This document shows, piece by piece, positions 1 through 10,120 of a stretch of 64,000 bases of DNA (within the stretch, counting starts at the first letter, position 1; the number at the start of each line of letters is the position of its first letter). Where the stretch lies: assembly GCF_048544455.1 (NCBI RefSeq), contig NC_133538.1:438772311-438836310 (forward strand). The letters run 5' to 3'. Origin of the DNA: Silene latifolia. Taxonomy: Eukaryota > Streptophyta > Magnoliopsida > Caryophyllales > Caryophyllaceae. The position numbers and the translations under genes are program-made. The notes beneath the pieces were generated by a model that saw only the letters and a program-made list of their open reading frames with translations, was not told the DNA's origin and did not search any database.

Positions 1-2
1 CA

Positions 3-581
3 AATCCTAAAGAATCTCATTTCAAAGCCGTCAAACGGATTTTTAGGTATTTGATTGGAACACAAGGGCTATATCTTTGGTACCCAACTCACTACGAACT
101 TGATCTTGTAGGTTTTTCGGATGCGGACTATGCCGGTGATACATTGGATAGGAAAAGCACCTCGGGCATTGCTACGTTCCTAGGACCGTGTCTCATTTCA
201 TGGGCTTCGAAGAAGCAAAACACCGTTGCATTGTCCACGGCCGAAAGCGAATATGTGAGTGCCGCTCTATGTTGTGCACAAATTCTTTGGGTACGTCAAC
301 AATTGCATGATTATGGCCTTACTTTCGAGACTACCCCTATTTTTTGTGACAACACTAGTGCAATTAATATATCAAAAAATCCTATACAACACTCACGAAC
401 TAAACACATCGACATACGACATCATTTTCTACGTGATCAAGTTGAGAAAGGTCATATTTGTCTAAGCTTTTGTAAAACGGAAAATCAAATTGCGGACATT
501 CTTACAAAACCGTTAGAAAGAGAACAATTCGAAAGACTTCGGTCGGAAATTGGTTTATTAGGTGACATACCGCTAAATTAA
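3..581 (+). CDS. Copia pol polyprotein, C-terminal RNase H domain (partial)
   Basis: The reading frame is open from the first bases of the window, so the true start lies upstream and any internal start codon is not the real one. It carries the Copia RNase H signature: SDADYAGD, RKSTSGI, SWASKKQNTVALSTAESEY, then FCDNTSAINISKNP, SRTKHIDIRHHFLRD and the terminal ADILTKPL. In the element this domain removes the RNA strand of the RNA/DNA hybrid during reverse transcription. No stop or frameshift is seen in this part. The TAA stop is followed by a ~360-bp spacer before the env-like ORF. The sequence is a typical long-branch Copia RNase H; it alone would not prove Sirevirus, but the downstream layout supports it. 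Confidence 0.93.
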   Translation, partial: NPKESHFKAVKRIFRYLIGTQGLYLWYPTHYELDLVGFSDADYAGDTLDRKSTSGIATFLGPCLISWASKKQNTVALSTAESEYVSAALCCAQILWVRQQLHDYGLTFETTPIFCDNTSAINISKNPIQHSRTKHIDIRHHFLRDQVEKGHICLSFCKTENQIADILTKPLEREQFERLRSEIGLLGDIPLN

Positions 582-940
582 AATTACGTTTTCCAATGAT
601 TGATTAGAGGGAGGATGTACATGTAATTAAATGTTAGTTAATGTGGTAGAATGCATGCAAATATCGAACAAGTGTAATTGACAGCCGAATGAGTGCACTT
701 GAGTTGTTTTTGCATTGAGCTTCCAAAAAATCACTTTATGTCCCATCACTTAAAAGCCTACACCCTAGCCTCACATTATCAACACTCAACCGTCCCTCAC
801 CTAGAATAACTACACCATCCCCTCATTTACTTCCATGTTTCCACTAAACACACCCTATTACCCACTAAATAAACAACCAACTCTCACTTTTTCGGATTCC
901 CAAAACCGTCAAAGCCATTTCCTCTTCCACTCTCTTCAAA
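582..940 (+). other. Spacer between pol and env-like ORF
   Basis: No ORF of note is present. The last 200 bases are C/A-rich and T-poor (many CCCT, CACC and CCAC words), which resembles a leader for the following ORF. I see no clear splice acceptor that would decide how the downstream ORF is expressed. Confidence 0.5.
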
Positions 941-2999
941 ATGCCTCCAAAACTTTCCAAAGAATTACTTCAACTCAGAAATTCCTTTAATCCAAAATAC
1001 ATTGCCAAGAAAAAGATGGCTCCCAAAACCGCTGCAAAACTAGATGAAATCACCTCTGCCACTGCCAAACCAACCGTTGCACGAAAAAAGACAACCGCCA
1101 AAAAGGGCGGTGGTCGTGGCAGAGGAGGTCGAAGTAGGAATCCTCCTATTTCTCTACAACTTGATGCTGAAGTGGACATTGAAACCGATGAAGAAGAATC
1201 CGGTTCTAAGGGAACCAAAAAGAATGAAGATAGTCAAAAATCAAGTGGTGTTATCGAAACAAGTGAAAAGGGAGATCACTCAAGTGAGATGAACGAGGGG
1301 GAACTTGAAGGAGAAAAATCAAAAGAGGGAAAAGAAAGTAAGGAAAAATCAGAGGAGGGAAACAAAGAAAAAGAAAGTGATGAAAAATCGGAAAAAATCA
1401 AAAAGTGAGGAAAAATCAGAGAAAGATGAAGAGCAATCAAAAGAAAGTGAAGAAAAATTAGATAAGAAAAATGAGAGGGATTCAGACGGAAAGGAAAGGA
1501 AGGAGGATAGTGATGTTCTAATTGAAAAGAATGATGATGATGTGCTTCTAAAGGATTTGGTGAGTGACACTTTAGAGAAGGATAAGAGGAGTGAGATTGA
1601 TGCAACGGAGACCTCCACTGTTGAAAAGGAAATCGGTTCAAATGCTGAGAAAATCGATTATGAAGTTGTTGATGTTGAGGATCGTGATGATGCCACAGTG
1701 GTGTTTGATGATGGGCTTGACCCATTATTTTCAAAACCCGCATCACGAACCCGGTCCAAGAGGAAGATGCTTGAAATATTCGGTGATGATGACGAGGATG
1801 TAACCCCGGAGGCATCCCCTCCAAAACCCAAGGTTACCCAAAGAAAAAGGGGATCCGGGTCAAAATCAAAAGCACCCAAAAGGGCTCGTTATCAACGGGA
1901 TTTACCGAGCATAAATGAGGATGAGATCATTGAGGAGAAGGTGCCTCTCAACACATGCATGGACCTTGTCATTGCTCCTTTTGCCGAATCATTCAAGAAT
2001 GATATCCTCAACCATCTCAATTCTCTTGATCTCCCGGAGGAGATCTTCAAGATATGCCACGGTATGCTGCTTTGTTGCTTCCACAATGGTCGTCGTTATA
2101 AGAAATCTTGGTATGACACCTCTCCTGCTTTTAAATATTTCAAAGAGGCCATGTATGCACAAGGTTGGGTGAATTTGTTGGACAAATATAGCCCCATGTA
2201 TTTGTCCGAAATCATCCAATTCTATGCAACAGTCAAAGTGGATGTTGAATCTGGAACTCTCTCTGCCTTTATCAATCAAAAACCCTTTGTCCTAACCCTT
2301 GACCAACTTGCTGCTCATCTTGATATCTGTAATGTCGGGCTTACCTCTTTTCCCAAACGTGATTGGGGTGAAGTTGATGAGGTTACCTCTACCCAGGTCA
2401 TGAAGGTTCTTCGACCTCATGATGATGATGGCCCTACCAACATATATGCCTTTGAATTAACCGCACCCACCCGGTTCATCTTCAACCTGGTTTTTCGCAA
2501 CCTTGTCCCTTCCAACAATAGCCGTGGGAGATGTTCTCTTCTTGACATGCTCCTAATTCATCACATTGTTAAGCACAAACCCATTAACCTTCCTCGCCTT
2601 ATGTTTCACCGCATACTTGAGATGTCCACTGAGTTCCAAAGCGGGAACTTTGACAAAAATGCCGTAGTTCCTTATGGTATGTGGCTCTCGATAATTTTCA
2701 TGAGGGAAGGGTTAGTGTTGAAGGGAAGCCCTGCAATTGAGAAATTGAGTGATGAGATGACACCGGGTCTTCTTTCTCGAATGAACTTGGAGATTAAGAA
2801 TGGCAAATTGGAAAGGAAGAATCAGTCGGGTTCTACAGTGGGTTCTACCGTTGAAATGGGTGTGGTCCTTGCAAAGTTGGATGAGCTTCTTGGGATTGTG
2901 AACCGGTTGGTCAAAGAACAGGGCAAGTTGAGGGATGAAGTCGGTGATCTTCGCACCATGAATGAAGATCTCCTTGAACGTCTTCAGAATGCCTCCTAA
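941..2999 (+). pseudogene. Sirevirus env-like ORF (putative plant transposon protein domain), frameshifted
   Basis: The first frame starts at ATG 941 and encodes a basic, then very Glu/Lys/Ser-rich N-terminal region. It meets a stop near 1408, and the downstream part continues in another frame to the TAA at 2997-2999. The two frames overlap in the Lys/Glu-rich stretch around 1305-1408, so one small indel there explains the break. The C-terminal half (from about 1900) is a compact globular domain with KICHGMLLCCFHNGRRYKKS, EIIQFYATVKVD and NLVFRNLVPSNN, ending in a predicted coiled coil (KLDELLGIVNRLVKEQGKLR and following). I recognise this as the domain often annotated as a putative plant transposon protein and found downstream of pol in Sirevirus-type elements. 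Its function is unproven; a viral-envelope role is only a historical guess. Confidence 0.75.
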
Positions 3000-3163
3000 A
3001 CTCATACCTCTTTAACCCGTTTCTCCTCTTGAACTTTGGCTCTTTGTTTTGTTTTAAGACACTCTCTTGCACCTTCGGTTGTTTGTTTTTATCTTGCTTG
3101 AACTATTTGCGTGTGTTTTAATCGTGTTGCTTGCCTTTTGCACATGTTTTCTCCTCCTTTGAC

Positions 3164-3414
3164 GATGTCAAGAGGGGGAAGTAGTTTAATTATGCCATGT
3201 GTGATCTTTTAACTCTTAGGCTAACGTCCACCTTAATTATGTCTTAGCTTCCATGATTAGATGTTTTACTTTGGCCAAGCATGTTGCACCCTTTCGAATA
3301 CCTTGATCATGTTTATTAATTATGTTTATGTTGAAATTGACCAAAGACCGACTAACCATGGGCTAAGGGGGAATATCACACATGTTTGGACTTGTCATCA
3401 TCAAAGGGGGAATT
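3164..3414 (+). promoter_or_regulatory. Multiple polypurine tracts upstream of the 3' LTR
   Basis: Three purine runs of the same type occur: AAGAGGGGGAAG near 3169, CTAAGGGGGAAT near 3363, and CAAAGGGGGAATT ending directly at the LTR start. The last is the expected plus-strand primer. Repeated purine tracts in this position are a described Sirevirus feature. Confidence 0.7.
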
Positions 3415-4789
3415 TGTTAGAACACATTAGATTGATGATGCCAAGTCCCCTTGTTATTTGATTGTTTGCTCTTAGTTGATATAATTAGTGAATGAAGCAA
3501 TCAAATGGACTTTCAACAATGATTCAAGATGATCAAGTCATTCAAGGAAGTCAAGACAATGATACTTTCCAAAGCCTTAGTCGATATATGTAAGAGTAAG
3601 TGTAACATTCTCATTTAAGTCAAGTAATGGCAAAACCATGCAACGGTACGATTGTCATGTGTGGTTTCGGTACTATCATACGGAGGAGTTTTTCGTCCAA
3701 ATGTTTTTGAGTGTCAAAACTTTGCAAACCTTAAACCTTAAACATTTGAATTTTCAGAAACTTGAAAACAATCTGAAATTTTGGAGTCACAAGCCCACTT
3801 GACTAAGCCTCTAGATTTGTGCAAACACCTTTTACCAAAAATGGCAAAGAAGACTTGTCAAACTTCTAAAGTAAGAAAGGCTTTTTGCCATTTTGGTAAA
3901 TTGTCACATGTTGAGTGTAGAAGCTTAAGTTTTATGATTTCTTAAGCCCCAAGCCTACAAGTCTAACACTTACCATCACTCAAAGCTATCATTTTAATAT
4001 TGGATTTAATTTTTCAAAGTGTACTAACCTAAGACTAAATCCACTATAAATAGAGTGTCTTAGTCACATTTATTTCTTAAGACTTCCAAAGCATTTATTG
4101 TAAAAACCTTGCAAATCATTTGTGCATTGAAAGCTTTGTTCTTCAAGTATTTGCAAAACGTTTTTCTGATTTTAAGTCTTCAAAACTTGTTTTCGAAAAA
4201 GTCAGTAAAACCTCCAAGTATCGGTTCATTTGATCTTTGTGACATGATGAGTTTGTTCCATGATTCTCGTGTTAGATCTTCATTGTAATCTCCATGTTCA
4301 TTTAAGTGAACTCTTGAGATTCAAGATTCTGTAACACCTTGAGATAGAACCCATAAACTCTTGAAGCGGAGTAGCTTTAAGTTTGAGTGCAACCGGAGTA
4401 GGTTGGCGAGTTATTTTCATTGTAAGGGGTTTAGTAAGTTTGAGTAAATTTCTAAACAAGCAATAAAATAACGGTTGGACGTAGGCCTCGGAGTAGAGGC
4501 TGAACCAATTTTTAAAATGTCGTTTGTTTGTTCATTTACTTTTACGTTCTTCCACTTTGCTATTTCTCGCATGTACCGAATCAAGTTCTCAGGTCACGAT
4601 CACCTATACCGTGACATAGAACTGCTGTATCTTCTTGTGAACTTACCTTCAATTAAGTTTCTCAAGTCTTGTACTTCTTTATTCTTAGCTTAAAATAGTT
4701 AATTAACTAAGTTAAGAATAAAATTTTAAAAAGGGTACACCTAATTCACCCCCTCCCCCTCTTAGGTGTTAATCGTTCTTAACTCTTCA
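3415..4789 (+). repeat. 3' LTR of the Sirevirus-like element
   Basis: The repeat begins TGTTAGAACACATT directly after a polypurine tract and ends GTTCTTAACTCTTCA, giving TG...CA termini and a length of 1375 bp. Near its end it has the C-rich stretch CACCCCCTCCCCCTC typical of Sirevirus LTR ends. The partner LTR is outside the window, so the right end is inferred from the TG/CA rule and the C-rich landmark. Confidence 0.75.
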
Positions 4790-5330
4790 ATGTGATATGA
4801 CTCTAGATACACTTGGTATGTAGTATAGATACGCATATAACGACAAGAACAAAGTTTTGCGTGGGCTTCACAAAAGTATGTTTGAACAATAATGTATTAA
4901 TGTAGATAGAATAGTTTTGATAGATGTTTTAAGAATGCAGAAGGAATAGTAAAGATTGCTCCTGTGTTAATGAAATCATCTTCTTTACATTTTACCAAAT
5001 AGAAAAGAGTATAATCAAAGGGTAGTTAGGCGGTGTTCTGTGGATACATTTAACTATCAATCTTATTTACATTAGTATATTGCTCTAGAAACAAAACTGA
5101 GCTTTTATATTTCGGGCTACTAGTATGTGTATATGGGGTACTAGTATGTGTATCCAGCTAATTCGTAAAGTGCACACTCGTAACTTAGTTCGTAAGGGAT
5201 CTCTTCATACTAGTATGTAATAATTGCGGACTTATAGTGGTGCGTAGAGGTAGCTAAAATTGAAGTATCTAAGAAATGTACCCATTCTTTACTTAAATTA
5301 CTAACAAAGGCGATTACATACACTCTTAAA
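4790..5330. other. Non-coding flank
   Basis: AT-rich sequence without ORFs. The phrase ACTAGTATGTGTAT occurs twice within about 30 bases near 5125-5150. Nothing else recognised. Confidence 0.4.
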
Positions 5331-6240
5331 GTTACTAGATACATACTTTTAGCTAGTTAGATACATTCCCTTAAATTGTTAGATACAAACCTTTTAGCTA
5401 GCTAGATACACTCTTTTAAATTACTAGATACATACATTTACCTTACTAGATACACATCTCTGGTAAGCTAGTTACACTCATTTACATTGTTAGATACACA
5501 TCTCTGATAAGCAAAATACAAACCTAAAGATTGCTAGATACAAACATTTACCTTGCTAAATACACACATTAATCTTGCTAGATACACTTTTTTAAACTAT
5601 TAGATACAAGCATTTTAGCAAACTAGCAACTTTATTTCCACACTACATCTACACATTAACGATAATTAATTTAAAATAAAACCAAAAACAAAATCAAGTA
5701 AAAAGAACAATATCATAGTCTCAATAAATGTGATCAGCGCAGGTTACTCCCAACATTTACCATGTGTTTCATTCCATCATTTCAACTTTTAAGTACTTGA
5801 ATGCAATACGCTCGTTACACACTATTAATGTACGAAGTACTCGATTTGGGATCAGAAATTACTAGATAAAACAAATTACATAAAACAAAATCATTAAGCT
5901 AGATACACATGTTTATCTTCATAGATACATATCTCTGTCAAGCTAGATACACACGTTTATCTTCATAGATACACATCTCTTATAAGCTAGATACACTTTT
6001 TTGCCTTGCTAGATACACATCTTTATTAAGCTAGATACACTTCTTTAGATTACTAGATACAAGTCTTTTACCTTAATAGATACACATTTCTGGCAAGCTA
6101 TATACACTTCTTTACCTAGCTAGATACACATATCTAGAAAGCTAGATACAACCATTTACCTTGCTAGATACACATCTCTAACAAGCTAAGTACGCTCTTT
6201 TACCTTATTAAATACACTATTTTACCTTGCTATATATTCC
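5331..6240. repeat. Diverged tandem array of a ~22-bp TAGATACA unit
   Basis: About forty copies of CTAGATACAC or a close variant occur at roughly 22-bp spacing, alternating with linkers such as TTTACCTTG and ATCTCTNNNAAG. Order improves towards the right end (5890-6240) and is interrupted by about 200 bp of ordinary AT-rich sequence near 5640-5880. It is a minisatellite-like array, not protein coding. It abuts the exon-fragment region on its right. Confidence 0.85.
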
Positions 6241-6323
6241 ATTGGCTAGCCATGCATGACTTATCATTCCAATACCAGAAGCAACAACAAAGACGACCAT
6301 CTTGAGATTTTAGAAGGACTGAA

Positions 6324-6570
6324 CAAGCTTAAGTCTCGAAAGATCTGTATATCAGGCCGGGTTGGATATCGGAAGCTAACATGGCTGACCTCAATGTCGC
6401 CTCTTACACTTTCCAGTGTTGTTCCCTCATCGCTTTTGGAGTCAATATCAGGTTTACTATCGAGAATTTTGAAGACTGAGACGGCTGAGTCTTTGGCCTT
6501 GGTCCTGTCCATAGCCATGCTGCTGCTTTTGTGATAAACCCACTGCTGTGATGGTTAATGCATGGAAAAC
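6324..6570 (-). pseudogene. ABC transporter B-family (P-glycoprotein) exon fragment
   Basis: Read on the minus strand from a good splice acceptor (TTGTTGTAG before 6570), the segment encodes ALTITAVGLSQ, then SSSMAMDRTKAKDSAVSVF, then KILDSKPDID, then SDEGTTLESVRGDIEVSHVS and FRYPTRPDIQIFRDLSL. This is the linker between the second transmembrane domain and the second nucleotide-binding domain of plant ABCB full transporters, up to the strand before Walker A. Homology stops abruptly after DLSL, so the Walker A motif is missing. One extra A at about 6527-6531 shifts the frame between GLSQ and SSSM. It is a single broken exon with no neighbouring ABCB exons, so it is a relocated fragment and not a gene. 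In the family the protein exports auxin or xenobiotics; nothing of that function is retained. Confidence 0.85.
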
Positions 6571-6787
6571 CTACAACACAACATTACGGCAATGGCTAAA
6601 ATGTATTCAACTGCTGTAAAGTGGTGCTTTCAAAGCCTCCACCTGATCTTATGATATGTTTTTACCTTACATATCAAATCAAAAAAAAAATACAAACATT
6701 TTAGTTTTTGGCAAATTTTGCGAGTGCTTGAATTCTCTACCAGAACTCGTAAATAAGGTGAATATGACCTGTTATCTTGGTTATGAG
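6571..6787. other. Non-coding spacer between exon fragments
   Basis: AT-rich, intron-like on the minus strand, with a poly(A/T) run near 6682. No coding similarity was recognised. Confidence 0.4.
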
Positions 6788-6906
6788 TTAAATGTTTGCA
6801 ATGAAATCGGAATGGGAACAAACCTTGGCAAGCACATTCCAAAGAATATTTTCATCACAGGAAGGAGTGGTGAGAGAGCCAAACCTTGGCAAGCTAGTTC
6901 GTCCAA
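6788..6906 (-). pseudogene. Alpha-carbonic anhydrase exon fragment
   Basis: On the minus strand the frame reads RFGSLTTPSC, then DENILWNVLAKV, ending at a TAA at 6790-6788. GSLTTPPC followed by E-x-V-x-W-x-V is the hallmark of alpha-type carbonic anhydrases (the substrate-pocket SLTTPP loop). The fragment covers only about 20 conserved residues; the zinc-binding histidines lie in exons not present here. Upstream on the same strand is a pyrimidine-rich stretch with an acceptor-like TTTGGTTGCAG near 6918. The identification rests on one short but diagnostic motif, so it is good but not certain. It lies between an ABCB fragment and a T2 RNase fragment, all on the same strand. Confidence 0.65.
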
Positions 6907-6965
6907 CTGCGGTTTAAGCTGCAACCAAACAACCAGGTGAATTTCATTTACATTCCATGGCCAAG

Positions 6966-6998
6966 TCATACATAAGTATTTGTGCATAACAATATAAT
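6966..6998 (+). repeat. 33-bp direct repeat, copy 1
   Basis: TCATACATAAGTATTTGTGC followed by ATAACAATATAAT. It recurs at 7047-7079 with one substitution. Between the copies lie about 48 bases. Both copies are inside what would be the intron between the RNase T2 and carbonic anhydrase fragments. Confidence 0.85.
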
Positions 6999-7046
6999 TT
7001 GGACGGAATGAGTTGACACTTAAAAAGACCGGTTTTAGTAAAATTG

Positions 7047-7079
7047 TCATACATAGGTATTTGTGCATAACAATATAAT
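7047..7079 (+). repeat. 33-bp direct repeat, copy 2
   Basis: Second copy of the repeat at 6966-6998, differing by one base (AAGT/AGGT). It ends about 25 bases short of the splice donor of the RNase T2 fragment on the minus strand. Confidence 0.85.
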
Positions 7080-7105
7080 CGGAAATTATTTAATAGATAA
7101 GATAC

Positions 7106-7311
7106 ATTCGGCAACAACCATTGGTTTTGCATCACTTTTGAGTACGACGACAGTAAGTTCCAGGCCATTGAAGAGCTAAAACGAAGTAATTGAATTCACG
7201 CTGGTTACTATTATGGACTTCTATTCAGCCATCATCGTTGACGAAGCTTGCAGAAGAAGGACTAACCAAGAATAACGCGATTGTAATGGTGATTGCGAAG
7301 AGTTTCGCCAT
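7106..7311 (-). pseudogene. Ribonuclease T2 (S-like RNase) first exon, two nonsense codons
   Basis: On the minus strand an ATG at 7311 opens a classical signal peptide (MAKLFAITITIALFLVSPSS, then A), and the same frame continues to [20 protein letters not shown], a TGA, then CKTNGCCR and a donor-like GTATCT at 7105. F-x-x-F/L-x-L-Q-W-P-G-x-Y-C is the conserved N-terminal block of T2 RNases such as plant RNS2, and the CC...CC pattern fits that subfamily. Two in-frame TGA codons, at 7227-7225 and 7134-7132, interrupt the frame; the second replaces a cysteine of the family's CC pair. The catalytic FTIHGLWP exon does not follow. The family degrades RNA in the secretory pathway or vacuole. This is a dead, isolated first exon. 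Confidence 0.88.
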
Positions 7312-7338
7312 TGTTGTTGTTGTTGTTGTTGTTGTTCG
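7312..7338 (-). repeat. (CAA)n trinucleotide run in the leader of the RNase T2 fragment
   Basis: About eight CAA triplets on the minus strand directly precede the ATG of the RNase T2 exon. CAA-rich leaders are common in plant 5' untranslated regions, so the fragment may have been taken together with its leader. Confidence 0.7.
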
Positions 7339-7681
7339 ATGAATTCTGAGATTTCGTAAGTCGATTAAATTAGTAGTGCACTTCTCCAATAATTTGGTGT
7401 TGTTGTGTTGAGCTCATGTGAGGATATTCGTTACACGATGCTTAGGCCTACTAGTGGTTAAATCAGTAAACAGGGCGGTATCACCAAAAAAATATTGTAT
7501 GAGACTGCCTATTGTAAGAATTTGTGCGAAATTATTGGCAAAACTCACCAAAACCATAAACTCATTTAAAAAATATCAATTATCAAATATATTTAGCATC
7601 CCATGGGGAAAAAGCGATGACTTGCGTTGAAATCAAATCTCCACTACATACCAGACTAAAAGAAAAAAAAACTATCGAAAT
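7339..7681. other. Non-coding, possible promoter side of the RNase T2 fragment
   Basis: AT-rich sequence upstream of the RNase T2 exon on its own strand. No TATA box or other element stands out clearly, and no ORF is convincing. Confidence 0.35.
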
Positions 7682-7804
7682 TTACATGCCAACTCCAACA
7701 GGCAGAGAACCAGTAGCAGATCTTTGAGCATAAATAAAGGTGGCCATGAATCTAACCTTTGAGCCGTGATTTTCATTATCCACAGATAAGGTGGCCAGGT
7801 TCAA
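7682..7804 (-). other. Unrecognised open segment ending in a stop
   Basis: On the minus strand a frame of about 40 codons reads LATLSVDNENHGSKVRFMAT, then FIYAQRSATGSLPVGVGM, then TAA. The composition is protein-like, but I do not recognise it, and an upstream stop closes it with no clear splice acceptor between. It could be a terminal exon fragment on the same strand as the other fragments, or chance. Confidence 0.25.
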
Positions 7805-8842
7805 GGGTTAGTTTTTATATAACTTAGAAATCAACGAAGCTAAAACCTAAAACCCGCCTTGGCTAAAGGTCACAGCATTTTCATTCTAACAAAGTAGTAG
7901 TTGACATTCAGGCAATTAACAGCATACCACAATACAATTCTCCCCAAGTCCCGAAATCTATCTATCATGATATCAACCAAATAATCACCACTTTCTTGAA
8001 TGTTCATGAAGCAAACTCAAGTAGACTACAATCGACTAACCTATGCTAACATGACAGTATCGATATCCCAAGTATTCCTAACTAAACCAACCTTTTATCA
8101 AATTTACTAAAACAGAAATATGGTCAAATCCGAAAACCAAAAATCATTTAAAGCATCAGATATCCTAAATTCAAACAAGATTCATAAACAAAATAGTACC
8201 TAATTTGTCAATTTCAAAACCAAAATCCCATAAATCCTCAAAGAAGACTACTCGAAAATAGACATTTCAAAATGCGGACAAATCAATCGACCTAAAATAC
8301 CTCAGATTGAAGTACGACAAGCATTTTCCGAACATAGAAACTGGAAAAACTGGAATTAAGATGAATAAAAAGAACAAAAAAGAGAAATTGAACCTTGTTA
8401 TTGGAATGAAGATGAAAGAAGCCGCCGTGATAAAGTTTATTTAAGATTAAAATCATACGACTGTTGCATCATCGTCGTGGTCGCCGGAGATGCGTCGTCG
8501 TCATGGTGCTCGTCATTGTTGGCGGCAACAGGTCGAGGGTGAAAGTTTGAAAGGATTGGGGAAGGGGAAGATAAGGAAAGAGGTAACTCAGATATTGATG
8601 TCTATCGATGGCATGGTTGACGGAGGTGTCGCCGGGAGAGTTGGCGTCTGCTGGTGGTTGCCGGCGGCAGCTGGCGGTGGTGGGGAAGGTTAGGATTTGA
8701 AGTAGGCTGCTTGTAATTTGAAAATATGGTTGGGGTTGGGCCTTAGGTGAGTTATAAGGTTGGGCTTTTTCGGGGTAAAATAAAAGTCACCTTTAATTGG
8801 TAGTTAAATGGTTCGCACCGTACTTTAGTTCGCACTGACCCG

Positions 8843-8846
<4 letters not shown>
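7805..8846. other. Non-coding; GC-richer leader-like block at 8400-8700
   Basis: 7805-8390 is AT-rich without ORFs. 8400-8700 is clearly richer in G and C, with GCCGGNGG and CGTCGTCGT words; on the minus strand it reads like the C- and CCACC-rich 5' leader of a plant gene. No start codon with a convincing frame was found. Confidence 0.4.

Positions 8847-8918
<72 letters not shown>
8847..8918. repeat. (TA)n microsatellite
   Basis: About 35 uninterrupted TA units. It sits exactly where the 3' LTR of the adjacent large element stops matching its partner LTR. Confidence 0.98.
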
Positions 8919-8922
<4 letters not shown>

Positions 8923-10120
8923 AAACTTGAAACGGTAAAACGGTCGCCATTTACTCATACGGACTCCGAATCGAGTGATTCAAGTGTCTAAACCACCTAA
9001 TTTTTCGACGCCGGTTCATCTGTCATATTTTCAGCAGTATTGGAGGTCGCCCTGATCAGGAACGACAGGTGTCCAGGCCAACACGGGTGATTTTAAGACG
9101 GGTTTCTAAGCACGAGTAAGGCGGTATTCGTCCATACTAGTTACCCAAATCATACATGTATATACACAAGAGACAGAAATTAACAATTTGACTCAAATCA
9201 CCCAAGAAACCGAATCAAAAACAGTCCACAAAACACACCCATCAACAACCTATACACATGGTTTCTAGACAATTAGTGAAGCCGTCTTAAGACAAAATTT
9301 TAAGCATGAAACATGTAATCTCCATTCAAATAAACTACCCACTTCACCATGAATCTAAAGGTACCATCTTTTCCCAAAATAGATAAGTAAAACTTGTATA
9401 AAACCGTCACATACAAACATGGTACAAACACAAGTAAAAAGTAAACTTGTTCACTAAAAGAGTAAACAGCCACATAAATACACATAAATTCAACATAATG
9501 TCGAGTAACCTATCACCGTTACCTTTTAGCTCATCAAAGAAAATACTTCCGACTCAAAACTACTCCGGGTTGTCCAAGAACTCACCTAAACATAAAGAAA
9601 ACGCTTTAGTCGCGGAAAAACGTGCCTTATATACACGGCCAGAATAAGGGGAAGAGGAAAGTTGGGTTCTTTCTTACATGAATGGATGGAAAACGGAAAA
9701 AGGAGAAGATAGACGTAATTATGACTTGATTCGGATAAGAATTGAGCAAGTTATAAGGATTTTAGTGAAATGGAAGAAATGGTGTAACAATGGTGTTTCA
9801 TGTTTGTTTGTTGAGGAAACTTGCTGAAATTTTAGAGTAGAAGGAAGAAGATAGGGTTTTGAGTGTAGGATTGGTGGATGGGAAGAAATAAAAGAAAGGC
9901 CCAATGGTCATCCTAAGCCCAAAACCTTATATTGAGTTCATTTTTCACTAAAATACGTTTCAAACCTACTACAAACTTAAGACGGATATATTTATTAATA
10001 TTAACATTATTATACATGTAAAGCCGCATTTTTATGAAAAACGGATTTAAAATATAAATAAAATAATAAAATGGCTAATTAAATTATAAAAGCCAAAACA
10101 GAAAATTCGCGGGTGTTACA
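8915..10120 (-). repeat. Truncated 3' LTR of the large element
   Basis: Matches 14350-15896 base for base over long stretches (for example TTGAAACGGTAAAACGG and CCGGGTTGTCCAAGAACTC) apart from scattered substitutions and the Cassandra insertion. It keeps only the first ~1.2 kb of the LTR (minus-strand sense) and stops at the (TA)n tract. The partner LTR continues for nearly 2 kb more. Confidence 0.85.

Larger units (their letters stand above)
1..4789 (+). mobile_element. Sirevirus-like Ty1/Copia retrotransposon, 3' part
   Basis: The element runs off the left edge of the window. What remains, in order, is the end of pol (RNase H), a spacer, an extra env-like ORF, several polypurine tracts of the AAGGGGGAA type, and a 3' LTR starting TGTTAG and ending CTTCA. 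A Copia pol followed by an extra ORF and multiple purine tracts before the LTR is the known layout of the Sirevirus lineage, so I infer that lineage. The 5' LTR and most of pol lie outside the window, so the target duplication cannot be checked. The env-like ORF is frameshifted, so this copy is not intact. Confidence 0.85.

Noticed and set aside
6656..6940. Plus-strand ORF over the carbonic anhydrase fragment
   Set aside because: Opposite strand to the recognised motif; low-complexity start and no domain.
8752..8958. ORF with a long Tyr-Ile repeat
   Set aside because: It is the (TA)n microsatellite read in frame.
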